Source of the DNA: Agelas oroides
Taxonomy: Eukaryota > Porifera > Demospongiae > Agelasida > Agelasidae
Direction of reading: 5' to 3'
Length of the DNA: 64,000 nt
NCBI GenBank assembly: GCA_949130485.1
Contig: OX422183.1
Coordinates: 29,564,316 to 29,628,315, forward strand
A program made the position numbers and the translations under genes. The notes below the pieces were generated by a model that was not told the origin of the DNA, did no database searches, and saw only the letters and a list, made by a program, of their open reading frames with translations. Shown here in pieces: positions 54,999-64,000 of this stretch; position 1 is the stretch's first letter; each line of letters opens with the position of its first letter.

Positions 54999-55690
54999 AA
55001 TATCCTTGGACAATGCCAAATTCCGAACTATTGTTTATGGCAGTCCAAATGTCTGGCTTGAGCTGTCAATTGCATATTTGAGTTACCAAGTATGCCTCAC
55101 ATATCTCTGTTGCCATGTATCACTGCAGTTCATACCTTAGTTGCTATGCTGTACCTAGCTAACTATAAAAAGGCTGTGATCTTTATTGTATGCAGTCACT
55201 ATTGAAATTCTGAATTGCTGCTATCACTATGGTGATTCTGCCACTGAAACTGCTGTGCTGAATATCGGCCGCAATAGGCGGTAGCGTGCAATGTATTCTT
55301 AGCGGCACTGAGGATGTTGTATGTCGAGTGGGGGAGCACCAACACCGCTGGCACATCGATGTTCAAAATTTCACACATACATAAAGTGTGAAGTTAAAAC
55401 ATAAAGGGAGATGGGGATGGGGCATTTATGGCTTAGATGGATGGGGCATTTTATGGCTTAAATGGGTGGGTGGGGCATTTATGGCTTAAATGGGTGGGGC
55501 ATTTTATGGCTAAAATGGGTGTGGTATTTATGACTTAAATGGGTGGGGCATTTATGGCTCAAATGGATGGGGCGGTTAGTTACTGTTTTTGGGAGATATG
55601 CTCAAAAAATACTGGTCTTCAGGGGAGTACCCTTTCCGATCCTCGCATGACCACGGGTTTCGGTCCCTTTGAACTCCCGATACAACAATT
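54999..55690. mobile_element. ~690-bp insertion private to copy 2
   Basis: Copy 1 reads continuously through ATGCATATATTAGTTCATAT at about 22,545; copy 2 is interrupted after ATTAGT, and TTAGTTCATA resumes at about 55,690, suggesting a ~5-bp target duplication (TTAGT). The ends are not obvious inverted repeats. It contains a minisatellite. Element type unknown. Confidence 0.55.
55425..55575 (+). repeat. ~25-bp minisatellite, GGGTGGGGCATTTATGGCTT
   Basis: About six degenerate units of GGGTGGGGCATTTATGGCTT followed by AAAT, inside the copy-2-only insertion. Confidence 0.9.
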
Positions 55691-56256
55691 AGTTCATATT
55701 TATACGTGATATTTAGTCACCAATTTACAGTTCGAATTTTTGGTAACAATGTTTTAACAATTCAACACAGCATTTGGGAGCTATGGACCTCCCCATTGTC
55801 AGAGCCCAGAGACAACTAATTCTCTAGCATACACTTGCGTGTACATAGCTTTGTTCTTGGGCTCGCCCAGCTTTTTGAACTTAAGAGAAAAAACTGGACG
55901 AGTCCACACTCGAATACCTAATCGGGCATTCAAGGTTAAAAGATACGTGGCGGCGCGCACCTGCTTCGTGCGGCACGACACCCTTCCTATTGTAAACATT
56001 CTTACACGCCCCAATTTGCTTCCCACGCCTATGCATTGTTGGCATTCATGCTTCGGGGACAGCTGATCTTGTTTGATCGTGGTACGGTTTAGAATATTTT
56101 TCCACCATTAAACTCCTCTTTTGGTGGACATACATGTATGCATTACCAAAGGTATTCCTATATGTATGATTACCAAAAGGGGTGTGTACGTAAGAATGTT
56201 TAATGAGATTTACGAAGTGAATAGAAATGTAGTACCATCTAGTTGTGCAAAACAAC

Positions 56257-57264
56257 TCATATCTCAAGTGCAGCAGCTTTCACTTCCTCCATAAATGATA
56301 TCCATAACTTGGCCTGCTTTGGATCACTTAGTTTGATGGGATGAACAAATTGAGCTGACTTTGCTTTCTTTTTTATGTTCTCAAAGGTTCTATCTGCACC
56401 CCATAGATATCCTTCAATAAAGTGTACTCGGTTAGTTGGAGCAGTGATGTCAACTACCAGAGGGAGAGCAACTTCACAGAACAATTTAGGTGCTGTTTTG
56501 TGGACGTAATTGAGAACATCTGTCATGTTTTCTGCTAATGAATGTGGTACATAAACAGTATCAGCTGTCCCCACAGCATGAAGACGATCAGGAAAACCTT
56601 CATACTTAACAAGCACTTGTTTCCACTTTGCTGGAAGATTATTTATTACAGTTTCCATAGGTTTAAGTGCTCGATTCCAATGCCAATTTTTTAGAGAAGC
56701 TCTTTTAGTATAGTTAATCGTACCCATTTTGAGGTACCACAAATTCGACAGTGGTAGCAAACTCATCATGGTGAGGTTTACGAACATATCATCTGCAATG
56801 TACAGATATCCTACTGGCTCACCCTCATCACCCCAAGTCTCATTTAAGCAGATGGGTAGGCAAAGATGTTGTAACTCTCCATCAACAGACCTGCAACCCG
56901 AGAATGTAACGTTTTTTGGTATGTAGCTGGGCTTCTCATTCCAATCTCCATCAAACAACAACATAATGTGATTGAAGAAAAAACTGTAGTACGACAATAG
57001 AAGATTTATCACTTCCTTCTTTGGGGACATGTTTTTTAAGTTGAACATAATACATAGTTGAACTCTCTTGGTCCACATAGATGATTGAGATCCGTTTGTA
57101 TATTTTGACTCCTTTGATGCATTCTGTATAATTCCGTTGAAGAAATACGGTGAAGGTGAAGGTTGATATCGCGAGTACTCTTTGTTTGCCAACCAAACCA
57201 CTATAAATAGAATAGTGACTGACAAAAGAGCGAACAAAATATTTAAATTTCCTTTAGCAGTCAT
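56257..57264 (-). CDS. Type II membrane protein, glycosyltransferase-like, intact copy
   Basis: 335 codons from the ATG at 57,264, chosen because it immediately precedes a single membrane anchor (about residues 7-26, ILFALLSVTILFIVVWLA). A Pro/Ser-rich stem with N-glycosylation sites (NAS, NGS) follows, then a luminal domain with FDGDW (104-108), a cysteine cluster (about C124, C135, C139), GYLYIADDMFVN with an Asp pair at 158-159, and conserved Trp/Lys-rich segments to the C-terminal EVKAAALEI. Signal-anchor topology, the ADD/DxD-like motif and acidic DGDW suggest a Golgi GT-A-type glycosyltransferase; I cannot name the family and the function is inferred. Single exon as seen. The paralogue at 23,229-24,227 has a stop after the anchor, so this is the likely functional copy of the duplicated pair. 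Confidence 0.7.
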   Translation of the reverse strand: MTAKGNLNILFALLSVTILFIVVWLANKEYSRYQPSPSPYFFNGIIQNASKESKYTNGSQSSMWTKRVQLCIMFNLKNMSPKKEVINLLLSYYSFFFNHIMLLFDGDWNEKPSYIPKNVTFSGCRSVDGELQHLCLPICLNETWGDEGEPVGYLYIADDMFVNLTMMSLLPLSNLWYLKMGTINYTKRASLKNWHWNRALKPMETVINNLPAKWKQVLVKYEGFPDRLHAVGTADTVYVPHSLAENMTDVLNYVHKTAPKLFCEVALPLVVDITAPTNRVHFIEGYLWGADRTFENIKKKAKSAQFVHPIKLSDPKQAKLWISFMEEVKAAALEI

Positions 57265-57448
57265 GACAGGAAGTACAAACAGCGTCCTCACATAGTAGAA
57301 AGTTTTATCACAGCCGGACACAGGTGGTAGTATGCGACAGTCACAAGTACTAGTGCGAGCACGTGCGATAAATTGCTCGTCATACCGTATACATTGCGGT
57401 TACCTATTTCAGCGTTATATACACGACGGTGGCGTTTGAAAGCCACAC

Positions 57449-57525
57449 TAGCCTTGTACCCAGGCTCCTCCCCATGTAGAATAACCCCGTTTTTCTACAT
57501 GGGGAGGAGCCTGGGTACGAGGCTA
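57449..57525. mobile_element. 77-bp fold-back, TAGCCTTG family, very long stem
   Basis: TAGCCTTGTACCCAGGCTCC extends through CTCCCCATGTAGAA and pairs almost perfectly with the right half. The flanks AGCCACAC / AACCACAC resemble an 8-9-bp duplication. It lies just outside the right border of duplication copy 2. Confidence 0.8.
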
Positions 57526-57554
57526 AACCACACCTGAACCGAGTTACGCCGAGT

Positions 57555-57725
57555 AGTATGCTGTATGGAGAGTGCCAACTGGCAAGAAGTAAGCATGAGA
57601 TCAGCATGGTATTCAATATAAAGTAATGGATAAGGTATGTATGCTGATAGCTATGGAGACATTGGAGGGGGAATAAGCTGTACAGGTCAGAGACCTCCAT
57701 ACAGAGGCCTTCATTTCTGTGTTAA
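57555..57725. repeat. Inverted repeat arm (partner 60,560-60,735)
   Basis: About 165 bp (GGATAAGGTATGTATGCTGA, GAGACATTGGAGGGG, CTGTACAGGTCAGAGACCTC) recurs inverted at 60,560-60,735 with roughly 90% identity. The 57.55-60.74 kb interval could be one large TIR element, but the outermost ends do not match. Confidence 0.75.
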
Positions 57726-57917
57726 TACTTGTGAGACCATGTTCAACTTGTATGGAGGCTACACACAATAGCAAGTAGCTCTGCACTCGAAACACCTAGA
57801 TTGTGTCTCTTACATAGGTTGGTTGCTTTGAAAGTGAGGCCATGTCAATCTAATTTTATGTATAAATGGTCATGGTGTAGGTCAATAGAGAAGGTGCATA
57901 TAGACCACTTTCTGAGC

Positions 57918-58255
57918 TAGTCTTGCGTGGCCACACCCCGTTCCGCAAGAGAGGGAAGGGGTCTGGTAACCTTCGTTGCAGCCGCTCGTAGCACAGGAAT
58001 TTCATTTACTCGCATTGCTCAAGCGCTAAGGCTGATAATTATCTCGGCAAAGACTGACAAAGCAGCTGCTTGTGGTTTCACAGTTTTGTTTCACACTTGT
58101 AATTTCCTATTGAAGTTGTGATAACAGCACTCATGTGACAGAATACTGTGCTGTGATTGGTCCACACTGTACAGAGCGTCGCAACAAACTGCTGTAAAAG
58201 AAGTTACCAGACCCCTTCCCTCTCTTGTGGAACAGGGTGTGGCCACGCGAGACTA
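57918..58255. mobile_element. 338-bp fold-back with ~10-bp target duplication
   Basis: TAGTCTTGCGTGGCCACACC and its complement begin arms of about 55 bp. CTTTCTGAGC flanks both sides (57,908-57,917 and 58,256-58,265). The interior resembles 44,691-44,986. One of the best-preserved members of the TAGTCTCG family. Confidence 0.93.
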
Positions 58256-59155
58256 CTTTCTGAGCATCCAGTTTGCATGGTGTGAAGTCATAACAGAAGT
58301 AAAGAAACATCATGCAATGATGATAAGTTTAGTGAGAAATGTCTCTGACTTACCACTCCTGGTCTGTCCATTTCAAACATCACTCTACATGTTCCTGTCA
58401 TGTTAACACACTAACAGACAGTACTGACCTGTATGCTTAGTGCTTTACCTTATGTCATGGAAACTGGGTGCTCAGAGAGAAGTCTATTTCATGGATAGTT
58501 TGACTTGCCTTTTTTCAAGAACTCCCCTGATGCCAGTTTTAGGCCCCTCCGGATTAATATATTGTTTTTCATCTCCCTTTCATTTCTGTAGTACAACATC
58601 AATTTTTGGAAAATATAGTGCACGCCTAGCCTCAGAACAACTACTTTATCAATCTTTGACCCCCACAAAAATGTGGCCATGTTCTTCTGCTGAGAAGTGG
58701 GAAGTAGAGGCGTTAATTGATACTTGGACACTTAAGAAACGTTGCGCTTTTGTTGCGTGTACAGAGATCCAGCAGACACAAGAACTGTGGGATAGGTGCG
58801 CTAATGTTTGATAATCCCCGCATACTACAATAGTCTCGGGTATCGTAAACTATCCCAGCACCTGCATGTCTTATTGCTCTAATGATCTGGCACTGTTGTT
58901 ACTGCGCTTAGACCTTTGAAGTTTGGGGTCTGAGACTATATCGGTCTGAGAATTAATTTTCACCTCTACATGTATAAGAATGTGTAGACAAGAAAAAATG
59001 AGGTAGCTAGTGTTGCTTTTTTGCGTCTCAACCGAGTGTATAAATGACAAAAAAGTGGGGGATTTTTTGAGAGGCCTACAGTAACTAGTAGGAGGTGAGG
59101 CTTGGGAACAAGGCTATAGTTTGAGTATGTGCTTGCAGTGCACACAGTTAGATCA
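58256..59155. other. No gene recognised
   Basis: A plus-strand 123-codon frame at 58,440-58,811 does not resemble a known protein. A single fold-back end (GAGGCTTGGGAACAAGGCTA) is at about 59,097. Otherwise unremarkable. Confidence 0.4.
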
Positions 59156-60363
59156 TGAGACGTAACCGGGATTGGAAACTTGCGTGTGACGTCACGGCAT
59201 TATACGTGATTTTCTATAGTTGCGGCATCCCTTCGATCTACGAGGCTCGTTTCGCTTCGCGCAGGCCGTTGTTAAAGTAACAGCGCATAGCGTCTGACTT
59301 CACATATCAATGAATACGGCCATCGTACAGCGGTACGAGCGAAATTCAAACGCCAGTCCTTCGTAGTTTCGAACAGAACTTACAGGGAATACAGAACAGC
59401 GGGAACCTACTCATAAAAGCGCAAATTGCGCTTCCAAAATCGAAGGTTAGTGTTTGTGTACCTCTTGTATAGCTATAAAATCAAACCCACAGTTTGTGTT
59501 CGCTTACAACAGTAATATGGGATGCTCCCTATTGTTCTGAAGTAGGTGTGAGCTTGTTCATGTATTGTTTGTACTATATTTCGCAATTTAGTGCGTACTG
59601 TGTGTATCTAGTTGTGTACCTATATCTTAAGAAAGGTGTGGCTCTGTTATGAAAAGCCTCCACTAAAATCTTTGTAATGTATTGAAGCTTTGAATACCTA
59701 ACAAAATTCTAGAATGTTAGTCACTCGTTGTAGAACTAATTGTAATTGTCATTAACTGATTGATGAAACATGGTCATAGCATATGGTATGCTCATTATTT
59801 ACATGTTGTAATCTCCATTCATTACATCAGTTCCCATTTTATTTCATCATGCCTCACAGATGTAGACTTGGAGTGTATAGGAAGAACTGGGAGTGCAAAA
59901 AAAAAGCAGAGAAGAGCCACCATGGTAAGATTTTAGCTGTAACATTGTTTGAAAGGTATATCTATTACTGTTGTACTATGCACAGTAACAACGATACCTT
60001 TCACCTAGGAAATGGAACTGCAGGCAACTGGCAGCCATCAACCTCACACAGTGGCACATGGGTCAAATTCACCCAATGAAATGATGAAGGCCATACAACT
60101 CCCAAGCCAACTTTGGTACTATCAAGCTAATGAATCTCATGGTGTTGCTCGTGTTTGCAAAATCATTGCTAGCTCAAAAGCAACAAGTCAGCCTGCAGTC
60201 ATAAGCCACTGTCTTGAGATCAACAGCAAGTTGACATGGTCACTATTTGTCTCTCGTATTATAATCGCTGCGCTGGCAACCGTCAATGACGTCATTAACC
60301 TGACGTAAGCGAAACGAGCCTATTTCGTGAATTTCTAATGTTTCCAATCCCGGTTACGTCTCA
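59156..60363. mobile_element. 1.2-kb TIR element, TGAGACGTAACCGGG ends
   Basis: The 24-bp inverted repeats beginning TGAGACGTAACCGGGATTGG are identical at both ends. Subterminal ACGAGGCTCGTTTCGCTTCG and GTAAGCGAAACGAGCC continue the inverted pattern. GTTAGATCA precedes the left end and recurs about 16 bp beyond the right end, hinting at a 9-bp duplication with a shifted right boundary. A related end (TACCGGGATTGGAAACA) is near 24,350. Two overlapping plus-strand frames (59,783-60,308) may be decayed exons. Confidence 0.88.
59848..60308 (+). CDS. Possible decayed ORF in the 1.2-kb TIR element
   Basis: One frame contains MPHRCRLGVYRKNWECKKK and, after a gap containing GTAAGA and CACCTAG splice-like signals, another frame continues with EMELQATG... 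and LWYYQANESHGVARVCKI, VISHCLEINSKLTW, to a stop at 60,308. The pieces look like two short exons of an element-encoded protein. I do not recognise a transposase motif. Low confidence. Confidence 0.3.
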
Positions 60364-61501
60364 TATAGCTATCTATGGTTAGATCAAAGGCTACACAGCT
60401 CACTATGCATGATCAATTTGCCATGGAACTAACAACTTATGCACATAAACACTTGAACAAAAGCCTGTAGTGAAATGAAATATATACACCAATACCCAGC
60501 TAGGGTACCATTCAAGTGGGACATGTCTTTGCTGCTGAAGAGGACACAAATTTTGGCCTCAAAATGGACTGTTTTAACTTGTGCATGGAGGTCTCTGACC
60601 TGTACAGCATATTTCCCCTCCAATGTCTCCATAGCTATCAGCATACATACCTTATCCACTATTTTAGATTGAATACCATGCTGATCTCATGCTTACTCCT
60701 TGCCTTGACACTCTCCATACTACTCTCTGAATGCGCTGAGTAAAATTACGTAGAGAGAGGGTTAATATACCTTCTGTTGCCAAGCAATGCAATTCGGGTT
60801 TCGTGCGTGTAATGTGATTCTTTGAAAACCTGCTTGATATGGAGTCACACGCGGAAAACTCAGCTCTGGTACAGACTGGTAGTCGCAATTACACGCAGAT
60901 TGTTACGCACAAACTGGTATCCGAAGAAGCGGTATGTTTGTAAGAGAAGTCCACTTTGGTTGTAGTGACAGACACCTAGTAAAGGGGGTATAGTACTACA
61001 AATCAAGCCACCTGTATATAAGATCCCATCAAACTTTTGCATGTGTTACGCCTTTTGTCGCAAACTCCATCACAGTAGGCAGGAACCAACCAATAGTCCT
61101 CACACTTTATATCATTACTACATGTGTTTTGTGCTTGGAGAGGGTGGGGTTGGGGAATACACCCAGATTTGTGAATTCATAGTATCAATCAAAGATGTAA
61201 TCCCAGGGTCATTGGAAGTCATTCAATCAGAGAATTATTAGTGTAATTATTGATACATGCATGAATGAAGTCTTGTTTACAGAGAAGCTTCTTACAACCA
61301 GCTACACATGCTCGGGCGCACTGCAGAAATTACTTGGTTAAAATGACCACAAGTGCATGGTTACTGCAGTTTCAGGGTTCATTGGACAAGTAGGTAGTAT
61401 GAGTAAAGGAATTCCAAACCACAATTATCATCCATCAACCCCATTCTTGTCAGCAGGCCAACCTATATCAGTTCATAGGCATCCATCTGCTGGCAATCAT
61501 C
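60364..61501. other. No gene; holds the right inverted-repeat arm
   Basis: Contains the partner (60,560-60,735) of the 57,555-57,725 repeat. No recognisable protein on either strand. Confidence 0.45.
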
Positions 61502-61865
61502 TAGTCTTGTCCCCAGACACCAAATTTTCCGCGCGCGCCCTGCGGCCTTGTCGAAAAATAGGGTCTAGACACGCTCACTGGTAAAACTGGGGCGTAATCA
61601 TACGAGTGTATCGGCATGTTGTCGCACCAATCAGATTGCTCAGGTAAAGTAATGTTATGCGTCATCACAAATATCCAGCTTGCAAAATTTTGGGCGCCAA
61701 AGCAAATGCTGCCAGTGGCTGATAATGTAATTAACACCTACAATTACCCAATTTACTAGCCGGTGTATGTAAACTTGCCCCAGTTTTCGTAGTGAAAGTG
61801 TCCAGACCCTATTTTCAACGAGTCTGCAGGGCGCGTGCGAAAAATTTGGTCTGGGGACGAGACTA
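61502..61865. mobile_element. 364-bp fold-back with perfect 9-bp target duplication
   Basis: TAGTCTTGTCCCCAGACACC and the right-hand GGTCTGGGGACGAGACTA begin ~75-bp arms (AAATTTTC.CGCGCGCCCTG..., AATAGGGTCT.GACAC). GCAATCATC is repeated exactly at 61,493-61,501 and 61,866-61,874. Non-autonomous; the largest clear member of this family in the window. Confidence 0.95.
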
Positions 61866-62823
61866 GCAATCATCCAGTTCAGAACTGGATAATAGCCAGT
61901 AGATGGATGCATATATATTGGCTAACAGACAAGTGTCTCTGCTAGCTCTTTGATGCTTGATGGATTGTGAGGGGGTTGATTGTGTTTTTGATAATCTGTT
62001 AAATGAACCCTTCAAAATTTGACTAAGTAGTTTAGACAGTGCAACTCAGCCTAAAGCTGCCGTTTCATGTGCACCATGCAAGATCCAAAGAAGCCAAAAG
62101 TAACACAAACCTTTTGTAGTTTGTTTTTAGTGACAACCACGAGGAACGAGGAACGGAGACAGTCAACAGGGTTTCATTCAGAGGGGGTACTGTGATTTCC
62201 CCGCCACCAGACAGATTTCCCCCCCCCCCCCCCCCCTGAAAAGTATGATGTCATAACAGCTACAATAGGGTATACAACACAATAACAAAGTATAGCATAA
62301 TTATAGGCTTAAGCGATGATTCTTGTCCTTAAATATGTCCAGAGTTTCTACAAAACCCTAGTGGGTGAATCGACGCGTGCGTGCGCCTCTGTTGCACGCA
62401 TCTACATTTCCCATCCCCAGGAAAAAATCCTGCATGAAACCTGGTCTAATGGACCGCCTAACGCAAAGTAGGCATTTCGAGTGGCCATTATGCGGCCACA
62501 ACAGCAAATATTGATTCACATTCCAGCGGTTAGTTAGCATACTGTACTGTAGAAGTGGCTGTGCAGGCAACACTAATGAGAAATGTGGCCACACACGCAA
62601 TATTCATGGCTGTGTGTTTGTACATGTACCAGAGAATGGGTGGAACTCTGGCTATATTCATGGCTCTTTGTGCCAGCTACATTCATGTGTTATTGTCTGA
62701 ACTCAGGCAAATATTTGTGCTAGAGGATTAAAGTGGAGCCTTTTATAGTGAGGTAGCCCTAACTCAGGGGCTTCCGGTATATTTCCGGTAGGTGTGGCAC
62801 TGCGTAATCAGCACTACTGTGAA
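61866..62823. other. No gene recognised; poly-C tract
   Basis: A 15-20-base C run lies at about 62,219-62,236. No conserved frame on either strand. Confidence 0.45.
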
Positions 62824-62883
62824 AAGGATGTAGGGATGGGGCTTTGCCAATATGTTGACCTTTGCTTTCATGTATTAGACCGC

Positions 62884-63158
62884 GGTAAGTAAATTCATTG
62901 TTTCTCAGGCCAGCCGAATCACATATAGCAGAAACAATAGTTCAAGGTCACCAATTACACACGCAAAATCGGCAGATGCGGCTTCTCTCGTGCATGACTT
63001 GCATGCATTGTGTATTAATAATTGTTTGTGGTTCCTTGCTGGTACTTTTGCATTCCTGTTTGTGGTTTCCTGGGGATTTCCCCACTGAATTCCTTAAGAA
63101 CCACCCTCCTCTAAAGTAGGGAAAGTGTTGCCTGAGAAACAATGACTATGGCCTTACC
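62884..63158. mobile_element. Short TIR element, GGTAAGTAAA family, copy 2
   Basis: The ends GGTAAGTAAATTCATTGTTT and ...AAACAATGACTATGGCCTTACC match the element at 1,499-1,741, as does the interior (AATCGGCAGATGC.GCTTCTC). It interrupts a fold-back arm, so it is younger than that arm. Confidence 0.85.
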
Positions 63159-63611
63159 CCTACCTTGTTTGCTTACTTTTTAAGTCTAATGGAAAGGCTA
63201 TCATTTTGCAGCTCATTTAACATTTTTGATGTTAATCTCAGTTACCTAACCCTAAGTGTAACCACAACACCAGAACTTGAAACAGCGTTGACAGTTTAGT
63301 AGTGGTTCCAGGCATGTAATAATTATGTGTATTATAGCCAGCTAGCACCTGATGAAGGGCCAACCACTCTCCATACCAAACTTTGTGAAACCAATTTCAT
63401 GATTCAGTTGTCAATCACATGACAACTGACCAGCTGCAGCACAGAAAACTATCATACTGACAACTTACCATCCTAGCTTTACAGTTCATTAAAGCTGTGA
63501 ATAGGCTATTTTTAGTGTAGCTACAAGTAGACAGCTGAATGCAGTGCCTTACCTATGTAGTGTTCATAAGCCTTGTCCAATGCCACGAAAAGACTGTGCC
63601 AGCCACTGTAC

Positions 63612-63662
63612 TAGTCTCGCCTCCAGACCAATGATTGTGTTCTTTGGTCTGGAGGAGAGACT
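63612..63662. mobile_element. 51-bp fold-back, TAGTCTCG family
   Basis: TAGTCTCGCCTCCAGACCA pairs with TGGTCTGGAGGAGAGACT. The counterpart at 37,635-37,682 shows that it predates the inverted duplication. Confidence 0.7.
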
Positions 63663-63720
63663 TTGTGTGTGCATGCGTATATACGAAATTAGAAAATGGC
63701 GTCCTTCGCAATATCTTAAC

Positions 63721-64000
63721 GTACCAGGACCTTAAGGGTTTGTGTTTGTATTTACAGCAATATAAGACACAGCCTAATGAAAAGGCTATCATTTTGTAGC
63801 TCGTTTAACGCTCTATCTACTGATACTAGTTGCATTGTATTTGGAGTATGCTGTCAAGAGGATAATCATCAATAGAATTCTGTTTTCATTACCGGCACTC
63901 TAGACATAGTGTTTGTAAAAGTGGTGGTGTAGACTACAGAAAGTACCAGGCGAAGTGCAAGCAATATGCACTCGGTCTGGCCTGCAAAACTAGCAAAGTG
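63721..64000. other. No gene recognised
   Basis: Short terminal stretch. Apart from the TCTAATGAAAAGGCTATCAT repeat noted near 63,773, I see nothing to annotate. Confidence 0.4.

Larger units (their letters stand above)
42939..57392 (+). repeat. Segmental duplication, copy 2 (~14.5 kb)
   Basis: Direct-orientation partner of 9,790-24,345, with starts offset by about 33.1 kb. It keeps the intact membrane-protein gene. Private to this copy are the 43.85-46.25 kb TIR element, the Gypsy fossil, the 51.8-53.6 kb fold-back, the 33-bp minisatellite and a ~690-bp insertion at 55 kb. It lacks the 810-bp TIR element and has one unit of the 24-bp minisatellite. Confidence 0.9.
62824..63720 (-). repeat. 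Inverted copy of the 37.6-37.85 plus 41.74-42.15 kb segment
   Basis: On the minus strand this carries, in order, the counterparts of 37,590-37,846 and 41,735-42,060 joined directly at a single TAA, then one arm of the TAGGGATGG fold-back interrupted by the GGTAAGTAAA MITE. It thus preserves the pre-insertion state of the 3.9-kb element. A short direct repeat (TCTAATGGAAAGGCTATCAT) recurs at 63,184 and about 63,773. Confidence 0.85.

Noticed and set aside
55620-55680. tRNA- or 5S-like look of CGGGTTTCGGTCCC...ACTCCCG
   Set aside because: No acceptor stem, no proper A and B boxes, and no match to 5S structure that I can find.
58440-58811. 123-codon plus-strand frame
   Set aside because: No domain or repeat structure recognised, no neighbouring exon signals; likely chance.

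Overview
This window is animal genomic DNA, AT-rich, gene-poor and dominated by interspersed and tandem repeats. The clues are a carnitine-pathway dioxygenase homologue, the 5' end of an EXTL2-like (GT64) glycosyltransferase gene, a CR1/Jockey-type LINE, splice-like signals, dozens of fold-back DNA elements, and a protein built of 19-residue KDPEK repeats of a kind I associate with sponge and cnidarian gene models. A marine invertebrate, possibly a demosponge, is my best inference; nothing here proves the species. I see no rRNA, tRNA, CRISPR array or operon.

Layout. 1-6.5 kb: two direct 320-bp repeats, a 447-bp near-palindrome, the dioxygenase-like gene (3.5-4.8 kb, minus strand) and a ~175-bp satellite array. 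6.55-9.67 kb: a 5'-truncated LINE ending in about 45 TAA units. 9.79-24.35 kb and 42.94-57.39 kb: two direct copies of a ~14.5-kb segmental duplication, each carrying a minus-strand type II membrane protein gene near its right end (one with an in-frame stop, one open) and each since disturbed by different insertions. 24.4-26.6 kb: hAT-like and other short DNA elements. 26.7-29.94 kb, all on the minus strand: the start of an EXTL2-like gene, split by a 789-bp TIR element and abutting an integrase/Ulp1/PHD-bearing (Ginger-like) element. 31.5-36.3 kb: a second array of the ~175-bp satellite, a long hairpin and about 3.8 kb of low-content DNA. 37.85-41.73 kb: a 3.9-kb element with 32-bp TIRs and TAA duplications, whose empty site survives in an inverted repeat copy at 63.47 kb. 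57.4-64 kb: more fold-back elements and that inverted copy.

The clearest structural story is the comparison of paralogous copies inside the window. It gives pre-insertion (empty) sites for at least two DNA elements, relative ages for several others, and different tandem-array lengths. A second theme is a family of small fold-back elements with TAGTCTCG/TAGCCTCG-like ends and 9-bp target duplications, ranging from 364 bp down to 51 bp.

Probable functional host genes are few: the dioxygenase-like gene (which lacks an expected iron ligand and a standard start codon) and the intact copy of the type II membrane protein. The EXTL2-like gene is a 5' remnant. Percent identities given as approximate were judged by eye.
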